Origin: Larimichthys crocea
Taxonomy: Eukaryota; Chordata; Actinopteri; Sciaenidae
Direction of reading: 5' to 3'
NCBI RefSeq assembly: GCF_000972845.2
Contig: NC_040028.1
Coordinates: 19,124,210-19,188,209 of the forward strand
DNA: 64,000 bases
Shown here: positions 51,931 to 64,000 of the stretch, in pieces
How positions within the stretch are numbered: position 1 is the stretch's first letter
How the letters are laid out: the number at the start of each line of letters is the position of its first letter
Translations under genes and position numbers: made by a program
Notes under the pieces: model-generated
The model's input: only the letters and a program-made list of their open reading frames with translations
The model's database searches: none
Told to the model about the DNA's origin: nothing

Positions 51931-53108
51931 CTGCAGGAGAATTTATATAAAGAAAAACACAGATGCAAAAGGAAGAGAAACGTTAGCAGCATTTCTGTCA
52001 ATATGTCAGTGTAAATCTAATTATACTGCGATATTTTGTCAGTATAATAAATAATCTGGATTTCTGAACTCTCTAACAAATATGCAAATTCCAGCTTCCT
52101 TTCCATGAAGACTGATACTAATGTACAAGCCCAATAAATATGCCACCGTCGTTTTCAGGGCCGAAGGAGGAAAGTTTGTGTGAAGCAGCACAAGCCTAGT
52201 TTAGCTTGTACAGATTGTATTTTACTTTACGAGTTCTACTTTTTAATAGTAATCACCGATGCATGTTAATCTTGTTAAATGAAAAAGAAAGACAAGTTTG
52301 CAGGACGTGTTTTTAAAGAGAAGTATTGAAAGACGAGTCAAACAACAACAACAACAACCCATGGCGTTAAGATAAAACTACAGGGCACGATTATCAGCAA
52401 ATAAAGAAAGTTAAATAAATAAATTTAAAAAATCTGGAATGTGATCGTCTGTGGTGAAGGGCGTGAAACAATAGAACGTGACTCCGGCTTTTGTGTGCCT
52501 CCAAATTAATTTCACCACTAGCTGTGCTACAGTGATTTTTTTTTTTTTTCTCCCTGCGTGTAACCAGGGGTTCAGTCTGGGCAAAGATACAGGGTGTTCT
52601 CAAGAAAGCACACAGAGGCACCTCCTGCCAACACAACACACACCACAAACAGTCGCAGAATTCGAGTGGAGAAGTAAAAGACGAATCAAAAGGAGGAAGG
52701 ACAGCTTGTTTCTCCCCCAAATGCCCAAATCCATGCCCTTTTCCCCATGCAGCTGAAGGTCGTGCTGTAGTAAAACAGAAACTGCTTTGATGCTTGCCAA
52801 AATATCATTAAGAACTTTTCCACTATGATGATATTAAAACTGTTCTAATTAAAAAAATATCAGCGTGTCTGGAGAGGGACAGACAGAGACGCACACAGAC
52901 AGAAAACCAAAGGAAAAAAAAGGAAAAGGCTCAAAAGGCTCGTTTTGAGAGAGACTGTCCGAAAGCTTTGAATCCCTTTCATTCTGGACACGTGGAGCGC
53001 TCAGCTCGCTGACACAGTCTTTAATCTAAAGTGAACAATGGACAAACAGCAAAATGTCTTACGCAGGCAGTTTTTTTTTTCTTTTAGGAGGGTTTGTTTG
53101 TAATTTAC

Positions 53109-53210
53109 CTTAAAATTGAGCAGGCCCACAGCGGTTTCCACAAAGGTGACCAGGCGAACGGGTTCTGTCAGTGGCCGTCCTTTCAAGTTGTGCTGAAACC
53201 TGTCAACGAA
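53109..53210 (-). CDS. clybl: clybl coding exon: F-V-E-T metal-site segment
   Basis: A 102-nt, 34-aa exon in phase 0, from F-V-D-R-F to L-L-N-F-K. The Glu in T-F-V-E-T-A is the family's Mg2+-binding Glu. The acceptor is TGTTTAG above 53210 and the donor is GTAAAT at 53108. Length and phase equal those I expect from the human exon. Confidence 0.95.
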
Positions 53211-54571
53211 CTAAACACACGGGGACAATCTCATTAACAACACCCACTGTTTGTGCAGATAGAAAACAATAAAACTCCAATCACAATGAATTCATTTGTG
53301 CTCGCGCCGCTTTGTACAATCAGAGTCATCGCATTCATCAGATGTTTGTGCTTTGTTGGAGTGCATACATCCTCTGCAGCTGACACTGTGCACTAATATG
53401 CACAGATAATATTAAAAAGGACACGTCACGTTCTGCTGGACTGTGTTTCTGGTCCTGCTCTTCTGCCACCCTCAGTGGACTTATTATGCGAGTATGAAAA
53501 TCAGGAAACTCATAGCGAGATACAAGAGTGTCAGAGTGAATTTAAAACTGGAAGAGAAAAAAAAATACATAAATGATATGACACATCTTTGCACATCCAC
53601 AGTGGGGTAAGACAGACGGAGACGAGAAGAAAGAAATCTTAACGTGCAAAGCTCACTTTTGATACGAATCTTGACACCTTTATTACCTACGCCGTTCCCA
53701 TTTCAGTCCCTATTCAGAAGCACATCTATGAGGGTTCAAATAACGGAGAGAGTGAGCACAGGAGAGCGGCAACAAAAGCGGGTGAAATGAAATATTTTAC
53801 ATTATCACCAGGGTTCCCCTCGTCGTCTGAAGTCTTCTGCTCTACCTTCTTTCACAAGGCCGTGCACGACTGCAGCTCCCCTGAGATCACGCACGCATGT
53901 AAATGCGCGAGCACATGCATAAACACGGCGAGAAGAACCAGAGAAGAAACAAAATACAGGAAAAAAGGAGAGAAGAAACCAGATTTGGGGATGTCTTTGA
54001 GTGTGTTTTACTCCTACATTATTCTGTCCTGCGTCGCCCCCTCCGTGGCAGGGTGCAGGGAGACTGAAGCAACAATCAGAGTGTGATGTGACACTTTGCT
54101 GAGGCCTTTATTCTGCACGACTCCTGCTAATATGCAAGCTCACCTAAGTAGGGCTTTAAAACCAAGTTTAATTCTTTGAAGACCAAAGCATTTCAATTTT
54201 TTTCCAACAGACCAGTTCACAGCTAGCCCTGGACTGCCAGTGGGGTAGCCCAAATTCCAAAATCTATCATCTGGAAACACACAAAAGCCCCCTCCGTCAG
54301 ATATTTCCTTTCAAAGCCAGTCAGAAAAAAAAGAAGAGGAAGAAAAAAAAAAAGAGGGCGCAAAAGCTCAGAGTAGAAATGTCTAACTCCATGTCCCCCC
54401 TTCCTCTCCTTTTACTCACTCCCTCTTTGACACACCAGGAAAACGACAGATATAAATAACCTCAGGTACAGCGCTGCTATTTTTCTAAATGAAGAGGAAA
54501 AAAAAAAATCTCCCCCGCGCTCACACTCACCACTCCTGTTCTGAAAGAGCGGGCCCTCCGTTGAAAGATTT

Positions 54572-54605
<34 letters not shown>

Positions 54606-54609
54606 GGGG

Positions 54610-54830
54610 TAATTTTAATCATCTCTCTATTCAATCTCAGTTGGATAAATCATATCTGAGAGATTTGCATAAATACAAACCATCAAAGACTTTTCATCTT
54701 CAAAGAGGTTTTCAAGACCCAATAGGCTTTGTACTGTAATCATCTGAGGTCACAACCCTGTGGGAGCAAGGCTGCTATGGCAACATAAAAACTAACGCTG
54801 GGGGCTTAGCATAATATCCCCCCCTCCTTC
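54610..54830 (-). promoter_or_regulatory. Candidate conserved non-coding element in a clybl intron
   Basis: Repeat-poor sequence right after the poly-A run, with ATTTGCATAA, CATCAAAG and TTCAAAG motifs. Confidence 0.3.
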
Positions 54831-57719
54831 GCAAACACAGGAAGGGGTGGGGTGGGAGGTCCGAGAGGGAGTGTGAAAAGAGGGTGTAGATAAACCTATT
54901 TCTGTGACAGAGGAAACTGGATAGATGTGGCCCTGTTGTGGGGGGAAACCTAGCTGATATTACACACAGAGATTACCACCGCGACACCGTGCCAGGCAAA
55001 CACTAACAAGGCTGCGGCGAGCGGCGAGCGGCGCGGGCCCGTTTGGATCCTGCAGGAGGAAAACAAACGGCCGGATAAAGAGCCGCCAAGCCTCTCTGAT
55101 TACATGTTTCTGTCCTTCTGCTGTATTCTCCTCTTCAGCCATTATTACACTTCGAGGGCCTGATTCACACTGCATAAGAGGTGCTATAGTGCTCCGTCAT
55201 TGCTCCTCTGGCGCGTACAGCACCCATTAGCTGTCAATGGCTCTCAAAACTAGGACCCTTTAAGATGTTATTCACTACTGAATTAAAAAAAAAAAAAAAG
55301 AGGAAGAAATAACACCTCTTCCTGCCATTGAAAGCCACGCTACAAACAAGCCCTCTGACAGTTTTGCCACCCAATCATGAAAAGAGAAGAAAGGAGAGAT
55401 GGAGCTAGGAGAAAGGAGGCTATAGTGGGACAAGTTTCAATTAATTTTCTTCAAAAGGGGGCCAGATTAAATGTTTCCGGCCTGCTGAAGTGTTCATTTC
55501 ACAGAGGGGAAGCGGAGAAAGGGATGAAGGGGAGGGGACAGGAGGAGGAGTAGAGGAGGAGGAGCGGGACAGGGTGCGATTCTTTCGGTCCCAGTGCACA
55601 CACCAAATAGTGTGGTGGGCAAAGAATGCACACGGCTCCGAATCTGTGTGAGAATTGTCCTCAGACAAAGGGAGGGAGTTACGCCTGTTATAGCCCAATA
55701 AGGCCTGTCAGTCACACAAGGGCTGGGGGAAGAGGAGGAAGGCAGAGCTAAAGATTTCCACACAAAGGGAAACAAGCAAGTCCATCTTTTAGCGACAAAT
55801 CAGTCTGGAGGTTCCTGTGCTAATATCAATTTTTTTAAAAAAGAGGAGAAAAATAAACAAGTGAGGGATTTACTGCTTCCAACACGGACACGTGAAGGCA
55901 CACGCAGACGAGCCTGTGTGGAGAGGACGCAGGTTTTTAAAAAAAATAAGAAGTTAGATGAAATCAGGCGAACGCACGTGAGCGAATCCACGTCCCATCC
56001 GGAGCTCCAGACTTGACTGGACGCATGCACCTGCTGATGCAGACACACACCGGTGACAAACGCACTGTAAATCAAATTCACGGCGCACTCAGAGTGTTTT
56101 TAACGCAACAAAGCTTTTAGTATCCAGAAGAAGAAGGAAAAAAAATACATGAATCGGGCAATTATCTGCATTTTTCAGCTTTCAACGTGCTTTTCAGCAT
56201 CATAATGATAATAATCATGATAATAATAATAACAGTGAATGTTATTTAAAAGAAGAAATTAATGCAGACTTTCTTGTTAAGTGAGGTAAAGTAGCAAAGG
56301 GAGAGAACGGCTGAGCTGCTGAGGGAGAGAACACCTGTCAGCAATTATACTTGGAAGAAAGAAAAGGCAGCAGGAAATAGATGTGTTCTAATTAAAACCA
56401 CTAGTTAAAAACTTCCTGCTCCTGCCCCAAGACCTTGTATGCATGTGTGTGTGTGTGCACAGTAACACTGAGGGGAAAAGCCAGACAAGACACCCACCTC
56501 TCACAACTGATTACCTCTCTTTCTCCTCTTAACAAATCTTAATTGGTTAATCACCAAACCCGGTTTGCAGCTCGACACACCAGCAAAGCTTCTAAAAGTC
56601 AAAGATGTTCAGCTAAAGCGTGAAAGTTTGTGCAGAGAGAGACAAGAAATGAAAATTCCTTTTGAGTTGAACATCAATAAAGCACCTTTGAACTGCATTC
56701 AGACACGACCGGTGAAGGAGGCAGACAGTAACCTGCTTCCTCCTGGTAAGTGAACCATATGGAGCTGATCAGAAAGGCCCGCATTAATGATGTCACTGTC
56801 TCCTGACCTTTGGGGACCTGACATCCGTACAGCGCCCCTTTATAGAAAGCCAGAGGGACGGCCGAGCCCAGACAAAGGCCTCTTAACTAGAGCACACGCC
56901 CGGCTAGTGGGGACAAATTGCTAAAGTTAATTTATAAGACAAAAAAAATTTGGGAACAATATTAGTGGGCGATCATTTCAAAAGTATTTGAGAGCTATTT
57001 GATGGATTTAAATTATTAATAATCATTTTAAGAGAGCAAAAGCCATATCTGACGTTTGTGGAGAGATTCTTCCTCACAGAACCTCAACACTGGGAAGATA
57101 TTCTAACCTTTCAACTTTGCAAACTCTGCGTCCGGTTAAAATACATTTTAAATAGTCAAAATTAAATATTCAAAAAGGTGTGCACGAATAAGTGAGCGTG
57201 ACACAGGTCTGTGGCATGTCTTCATTGGTTATACCTGTCTGGGCGAATGCTTTGAGTTTGAATAAATTAATTCTCAGCCACAACACGACACCGTTTTCAA
57301 GGCGGCCTCCGGTAAGTTCAGCAGTGGCAGAAGGCACCGTTGTGTTGTTACAGAAAGCTATCGGGGGCTTCTGAAGGTAATCCGAAGAAATGTCATCCGT
57401 TTCTTGAGCGGCAGCCAAGAAAAACACTCCGTCTGTCCCCGAGTCCTGCCGCAGGGATCGATTCCCACTTCTTTTTTTTTTTTTTTTTTTTAAACTGGGA
57501 AATGGAAAAGTTTGTTATGATTGCTTTGAAGATTCCCGTGGTTTCCTCTTACTTTATGACTTTGTGGAGAAGCACCACTGTGTTTTCTAAGACACCCAGA
57601 GGTGAAGGAGAGAAATGTCATGGGTATTTTAAGTCTTATTTAGTTTTGTGTTTTGTTTGTTTGTGTTTGTAGGAAGTGGTTCTGAAATAAACTCTCAAAC
57701 ATACCACAGACGCACTTAC

Positions 57720-57908
57720 CCACTGCACCTCCTGTACGTCCTCCACTTTGGGCAACATGATGGCAGGCGGGAGAACCTCAGCCTGCAGGACGACCTGCAG
57801 GTCAGCCTCGGCTAAGCCGCTGGACACAGAGTTCACCCTCACGCACTTCTCTGTCCGACCCAGGTCCAGTTCGGCTAACATCCGAGGAATGGTCTCCCTC
57901 GCCTCTGT
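57720..57908 (-). CDS. clybl: clybl coding exon (most 5' seen): citramalyl-CoA lyase, partial gene
   Basis: Encodes 63 aa in phase 0, from T-E-A-R-E to E-V-Q-W. It includes E-K-C-V-R-V-N-S-V-S-S-G-L-A and I-M-L-P-K-V-E, both near-identical to human CLYBL. CLYBL is a mitochondrial HpcH/HpaI (CitE-like) lyase that splits citramalyl-CoA to acetyl-CoA and pyruvate in itaconate/C5-dicarboxylate breakdown and has malate-synthase side activity; its loss is linked to low vitamin B12. The Arg in C-V-R-V-N is the expected substrate/Mg-site Arg. The acceptor is CTGCTGCAG above 57908 and the donor is GTAAGT at 57719. Exons for the mitochondrial targeting peptide and first strands were not found up to 64,000, so the gene is 5'-truncated by the window edge. 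Confidence 0.95.
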
Positions 57909-58554
57909 CTGCAGCAGACAAACACAGACAGATAATAATGTTTGGTCAGAGTCACTTCATTTTGAAAGCAAGCATAGTTACTATGAGAGATGACAAACCA
58001 AAAATACACGACGAAAGGGTGAGAACTGATTTATTCAACATTCATCAAAAAATAGATTCATTAATTGTTGAAGAATGCAGTAAAAGTCCAATTTCCTTCA
58101 AGGAAATCTAAATGATATTGACCATTAAACATGATCGTGAAAATAAACATCACGTTGTGGGCACGAATGATGTGTGATCAAAAGCGGGCAATTGACAAAG
58201 CACACATCAGTCTGGAAAGAAATGATATCAAGATGAAACGTTTGCACAAAATAACAGCACATCTGCACTTTCCCTCGACCGCAGTTCATCTTCACACACA
58301 AATCAACAAAACTAGGCTGCACGGCGCACGCTCAACTTTGTTCTCTCAATGCAGCCATTGTATGAGGCGAGCAGGAAGAGAGATGAGGAGGATGGAGAGA
58401 AGAAAAAAAAAAAATCAAAGAGAAGCCCACGGTCCCAACTTCTATCAGTAACACAGTAGCGCACGCCGCTATATTCAAACCAGATGCTGGGCTTGGAGAA
58501 CGGAGAGAGAAAGAGAGAGGGATGGAATGGGGAGAGAGAAGTCCGGCAAGTGAG

Positions 58555-58558
<4 letters not shown>

Positions 58559-58600
<42 letters not shown>
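58559..58600. repeat. (GA)21 microsatellite
   Basis: Pure GA array in the upstream clybl intron, about 100 bp before a (GT)29 array at 58697-58755. Confidence 0.97.
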
Positions 58601-58601
<1 letters not shown>

Positions 58602-58695
58602 CTCTCTGGAAGAAATGTGGTCTGAGTTAAGCAGCATGAGGAAACGGTAGCTTAGGAGTTGTCAGGTCAGATCAGAGGCTGGAGCCTTTGAGTGC

Positions 58696-58696
<1 letters not shown>

Positions 58697-58755
<59 letters not shown>
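58697..58755. repeat. (GT)29 microsatellite
   Basis: Pure 59-bp GT array in the upstream clybl intron. Confidence 0.97.
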
Positions 58756-58756
<1 letters not shown>

Positions 58757-59029
58757 GTAGAGATGTTCAAATTGGGATCACGTCACATTCATCTCAAAAG
58801 AAAAAAATACAGATTACGGGCTGAGAAGCAGATGAGTCATTAAATAAAACATCGATGGAGGGCATCGAAATGTGGCATCACGGAGCTTCAAACTCGATGA
58901 TGCTAAAGGTTTTGGACACACTGCAACAACAACAACAACAACAAAACATCATCTACATGGGCTGATCTTCTGTGGACAGATCACTGAAGAGCGCATGAAA
59001 GAGAAACCGCAGACAGATATAACACAGAG

Positions 59030-59520
59030 AGCCCATACATCACACTCTCTTGTAAAAACTAAAGTGGACCAGAGTCAACCTCGGTTCAGTTGTATGAGAG
59101 CGTATGGGGACCCCTCAAAAGGGGTCACGGGACAGCTTCTGAGACATAACAGCCTTCGCTCTGATCTCCTGGAATGCAGAACTGTACTTGATATTACGGA
59201 CACCCCTCCAGTATCAATAAAATATGGTATCAAAGTACATATCAAAGATTTGCTCGGATTTAATAGGGGTCACGAGCGGGCTGGGCTGCTGCGTGTCATC
59301 TGTGTCTGCCTTTTGCCTCATTGAATGAGACAAGAGGGATTGTCACACCATATGACGAGCGCTCTGTGATCTTTGACTCGGACTCAGGTTTTGCTAGGAA
59401 CCACCTCCCTTCACTGCCGCTCTCATGAGCCAACGTAGACCCGTAACCGTATCGTGGTAACTTAAAACGGATAGAGCGATTTACACAGCCATAATTCACT
59501 CTTCATAAACCTGCTACTTG
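59030..59520 (-). promoter_or_regulatory. Candidate enhancer in the upstream clybl intron with TCF-like sites
   Basis: About 490 bp of repeat-free sequence containing TATCAAAG twice (near 59,229 and 59,242) and GATCTTTGAC near 59,369. Confidence 0.35.
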
Positions 59521-61239
59521 GTGGATAAAATTCGGTCTGTCCCTCCCCCAGTTCACGGTGACTGGAGAAAATTGATCTGTGAAAATTGCCGGTTGCCTCT
59601 TACGCCAAGAGTCACGTTGATCCCTGACCAAACTAAATAAATAGCCATCCAGAAATGATCAAAAAGCATAGTTTATAACATTCACGGATCAAATAGACTC
59701 CAACTGCAGCCTGATATACTGGCAGCCCGCATGTATAAAATTCTTTTAATGTAACCGGAGACAGCTCACTGCAAGGATTGTCTCCTTTTGCGATGGTATT
59801 TCTGAAACCACGACGCCAGGAATGGCTGATGGAGATGGCCTGGTCACCGTGCGCAAACCTTGCTTTTATCTCGCTTTCCTTCTAAAGTGAGAGAGAGATT
59901 ATTCTGCCAGACACCTTGACCCCTATGGGCTCCGCTACTCCGAGCTTGAATAAAGCCCTTTGAAAAAGGAGATATTTTACATTAATGGACAGCCATCCAA
60001 CAAGTTGCTTCAAAGCTCCCTCCCCAATCACCTGGTGTCCCATGGAGATCTCGCCCCGACGTCAGCTCCATCTCCTCTTTGATTCCCCTCCATCATCCTC
60101 ATCATTAGAAGCTGACACACGAGGCAGGCAGGCGGGCGGGCGAGCAAGTCGGCCAGGCGGGCAGGGCCCCGACGAAAACGCGTAAGATGCACACGAGAAG
60201 CTTTTCAAGTGCAGAGAGGCTGACCTTCCGGAGAGAGAGGTCAGCTCCTTAACACGCAGCCTGAGCCTTGGCGCTCGGGATCCTACAGAGCGCTGTGTAT
60301 ACGTGACGCAGCATGGCCACTGATTGTAGACACCACGTCAGACTGGAGCGTCCAAACTGATGTGTGTACGGGGTCTGTAGCGGGACCACCTTCCTGTCCG
60401 GCATCAGATCATGGATGTCCAGCCATGCCGTCATGCGGCTTGAAACAAACAGCGTCAAACATCGCCTCTGGACAGACTCACTCTGTCTGTCCCTTCATTC
60501 AGTTTGAATTAGATCTCAGTGCAGTGATAGTTACTGTATATACTGGATTGACGTGAGAGGGGAAAAAAAAGTTCTCAGTGATATGATGTGTATTAGAAAA
60601 TGTATAAGGAGAGGTAGAATCACTTTCTAAAAATCGTGTTGCAGCGTCAACAGCAAAATATGAACCAATTGGCATAAATTAGGATAATTTGCATTCTCAA
60701 AAAACGACTTATGCACATCACTGACCGTGCCTTCCAACAGACTGAGCGCTGAGAATATATATGCATGGTTTTTTGTGTGGAATGTGGGAAATCATGAGTC
60801 ACAATGAGCTGTTGTGTCTGAGAGCTGGCGTTTTGAGTCCCACTGTGCAACTCGCGATGCCATTTAAAATGAGCTGTAGACCATCTCAGGTGCAGGCTGC
60901 CTGAAGTGTGACTGTCTACACTGTTTGTTCGTCAGTCTTTGTCAGCGTGTGTGTGTGTGTGTGTGAGCAGGTTTCAAGTCGTCATGGATGGGTTTTGACA
61001 AGTGACACGCCGCTCTCCGGAAAAGCCGGAGAGAGATGACTGACTAATTCGGGCTCTTCGTTGATAACTGAGACGTAGCAGAAAGAGAGCCGGGCCTTCA
61101 CTCTTGTCAGTTGGAGGCGCACCGTGTTATCCGTTATTCTGTCAGGGCAGACAACAAGACATAACTAGCGGGCTAGAGAGAAGGAGGGATTTGTAAATCG
61201 TGAAAGCTGCTTGTCGTTGTTGGTCAAAACTGACAGCCT

Positions 61240-61680
61240 GAGGTGGAAAAAAACTGCTAGTTATTACGCACCATTTATTCACTTTAATTAGCCATGAAAA
61301 GATCTCATTGTGGCTCTTTGGTTACAGTTCATTATAAGCTGCATTGCTTGTTTTCTTTGGAGGGGGGGGGGGTTTAATTCCCAAGGCTATGTATCCATTT
61401 CGTAGGAAAAATGGAGAAGGCTCATCAGTCAGCATCTTTACACGATATGTAATCTCGGCATAATTAAAATAATTTGCAGAGTTTGTTCATTGTGATTATG
61501 CATCAGTTTGTTTCCTAATGATTTGTCTCATTTGCATCTCCCAGTACAGCCGTCTTCTCCAATAATGTCACTTCAGACAACTCCCAACAACTGACACTGG
61601 ACTAATTATGCTTAAGCTCTCTCTGATTATCTTTCTGTTAAACTGATGACTGGTTTTAAGCCTCTGCTTACTATAAAAGG
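61240..61680 (-). promoter_or_regulatory. Candidate enhancer in the upstream clybl intron with POU/homeodomain sites
   Basis: Repeat-poor except for one G-run. It has TTTAATTAGCC, GATTATGCATCA, ATTTGCAT (61530-61537) and ACTAATTATGC. The octamer and TAAT sites are dense within about 200 bp. Confidence 0.4.
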
Positions 61681-63589
61681 TATGTAAGTGAGTCACATCT
61701 TGTTTCATTACTGAGTGCTGAGCCTGTCACGAGCCTGTCAGGTATTCCCAAAAACTAGGCAGAATAATAACAGCTCTTCTGATGCAGCACTGTGCGAAGG
61801 AAATGATGCATTGGGAGAATAAATACCATGCAAGAAAAAAGAACAACATGACCTCTGGCTGGGATGAAGTGGCAGCAAATGTTGCACAAGGTCAAAGATA
61901 ACCTGCAACAAACACAAATATTTCTCCTGTGCAGGTTCAGCCATGTTTCAGGCTTAAAACGTGATAATTTTAGGACTCTGTGCTCAAGCACGACTCCTAT
62001 CTAGGCTGCTAAATATAGCTACTGACCAGGTGCGCGCTGCTATCATGAGTCAAGACTTCACTGAATCAGGTCAATAAATATGATAATCTTCATTCCCCAT
62101 TTATCTTTAAAGGTGCACACACACACACACACGATCATCTGTGGGTACATTTAGCATACGTAGAAGATGCATGATGAAATAAAACCAGCGTTTAGACACT
62201 GCTGCATCGTCGAGGAACAGTAATGTGGCCTGTGATCTATGTAAAGATGAATGAATGAAATGAAACAGTTTCCATGCAGTCTATTGTGGCGTATAAATCT
62301 GCTACAATGTTCTTGAAGCGGGGCAAATGAGACTGAAGCATCCTTGTGGGGATGGATTCCTTCTCGTCTTGGTGTCATTAATCAGTTTGTGTGACCGAGG
62401 TGCTAATAAGGTGAAGGTGGTGTGAAAACACAACAACTAAAGTGCAAACATGTGTCTTGAGGCCACATGTGAAAAAATGCAAATAACAGCATGACAACAA
62501 CAACAACAACAAATGGCCAATGACGGAGAAGCAGGCTGAGTCTTGGAGGCCTGCACACGCAGTTTCAGATCAACACTAAATGTTCATGTTCTTCATTTTT
62601 TTATATTTGCATTGCATCTCACTTTACATCACTTCTGTGCTAAACTGATCCGATTTCGGATAAATAACGTATCTTCCCTCTTCCCTTCAGTCTAAACTGT
62701 TATTTGTTTTAGCAGCAGGATAATTTGACAACAGTTTCAAACAGCTAGCCGGGGTCTGATTACTTTAACATCTCGTCCCATTCCTACGGAAGATTAAAAT
62801 TAAGTCAATTTCTTCGGAATAAGAGATATAGCATTGCTTATTTTTTCCCCCCTCATGCGCCAACATCTGCTCCACTCCGTCCCTCCTCCTCCTCCCATTC
62901 TTTCATGTTCCCCTCCTCTCGTCGCCTTCTCCATCATCACTCCTCCAACTGGGGTTACTCTTCAAGTGTTTTGCGTTGCGCGGCCCACGTAGCAGCAGAG
63001 CGGTGCGGCCGACGGCTCTGCCAGTGAAAACACAAGAGTGTAACAGGATAATGAGAGAGGGAAAGAGGGGCCTCTCTGTTCTCCGTGTCTCAGCACTTTC
63101 CGATTCCCTCGCTCGGCCTCAATCCGTGCCCTTAACCCGCGGTATCTGGAGCTGCTGCGCGAGTTTGCGCTTCAAAAAGACAATCAAAAGACCAGAGAAA
63201 GCTCAAATGTGATCTGTGATTTGGTATCTAAAAAGGACACGCATGAGAATATATTTTTTTGAAACTTTCATTCTTTTAAATCCCTCCACTTTCTATGTGC
63301 CGTGAAAACAAGACAAGCCCTCTCCAGTCCGAATGCTAATCGCAGCGCTGTCATCACTCTCCTATGTGCCCTGCACCAATCGATACCTGACACATGACAC
63401 TTAACACACACACAAACACACACACACACATGCACTGTGACAGACAGTAAGGTTTGGAATTAAGGTCTTTCTGATCTGGCTGGGACGGGGTCTATTTTCT
63501 GGCTGAGCGGCTCACATCCCGTTTGTGAGTCTTGGCAGCCTGACTGGGAGTTTCTCTCAAGTCTCCGGGGTCCTCCGAGTCAAGTATAC

Positions 63590-63622
<33 letters not shown>

Positions 63623-64000
63623 GATTATGTATACACACGGATGTAAATACACACTCAATACAAATGTTCAGTATTCATGATTCAACTGGCTAACATTATT
63701 TCCCAGGAGCTCTTTCTGTCAAGGGTTTAGTCATTTGAATCCACTTAGACGGAGAGCAGATCTTTCAGTGTCCTCTGGAATAACACAGTGAGCATTGAAC
63801 TGAGGTCACGTATCAGTTGACAGTTGGCTGCATAATTTATGTTAAGTTGAAAATCTCTGGTGTCAGACACAGTTCATGCATAGAACATAGCACATATATT
63901 GACTGCGCTACATGCAGAAAAAGGTAATTGACCGTAATAATGTCATCCTCTCTGTGATGTGCCCCGTCTATTGCAACCGCAAAGGTCTGTCTCTGAACCG

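Larger units (their letters stand above)
51931..57719 (-). other. clybl: clybl introns between 51.93 and 57.72 kb
   Basis: Two introns, 1,178 bp (51931-53108) and 4,509 bp (53211-57719). They contain a 31-base poly-A at 54573-54603, a GGA-rich stretch near 55,515-55,565, and repeat-poor blocks listed separately. Confidence 0.75.
57909..64000 (-). other. clybl: Upstream clybl intron, running off the window
   Basis: No further clybl exon found. It contains (GA)n at 58559-58600, (GT)29 at 58697-58755, a (GGCA/GGCG)-type run near 60,122-60,145, a CA array at 63593-63620, and two enhancer-like blocks listed separately. Confidence 0.65.

Overview
This window is nuclear DNA from a teleost fish, probably a compact percomorph-like genome. 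Three things point there: intron-containing vertebrate genes with short introns, very dense (CA)n/(GT)n microsatellites, and protein sequences that look like fish ZIC2, ZIC5 and CLYBL. It is not a bacterial, viral or mobile-element window. I cannot name the species.

Layout. 1-20.9 kb: no gene recognised; non-coding DNA with microsatellites and some low-repeat blocks that look like conserved non-coding elements (CNEs). 20.9-24.4 kb, minus strand: zic2 (probably zic2a), three coding exons, 443 aa, five C2H2 zinc fingers. 24.4-29.3 kb: a 4.9-kb divergent intergenic promoter region. 29.3-31.9 kb, plus strand: zic5, two coding exons, 498 aa. 32-46.5 kb: zic5 3' UTR, then a gene-free stretch with several CNE-like blocks. 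46.58-57.91 kb, minus strand: the last six coding exons of clybl, the mitochondrial citramalyl-CoA lyase; its 5' exons must lie beyond the right edge. 57.9-64 kb: upstream clybl intron, again with CNE-like blocks.

The order zic2 (-), zic5 (+), clybl (-) matches the human 13q32 arrangement, in which CLYBL and ZIC5 are tail to tail and ZIC5/ZIC2 are head to head. zic2 and zic5 encode zinc-finger regulators of neural and dorsal development and are known to be co-expressed and Wnt-responsive in zebrafish. clybl is a metabolic gene that probably stays linked because enhancers for the zic pair sit in and beyond its introns (a genomic regulatory block; inference).

I found no undescribed protein system. 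The most interesting signals are regulatory: a five-codon uORF ending two bases before the zic5 AUG, tandem uORFs and a CAA-rich leader before zic2, a duplicated 11-bp CCAAT element in the zic5 promoter, complementary CA/GT arrays in the zic5 intron, a 178-bp zic2 intron largely occupied by GU arrays, and a set of enhancer-like low-repeat blocks. Exon borders were placed by hand from splice sites and reading-frame continuity; CNE calls rest on appearance only, because I could not align to other species.
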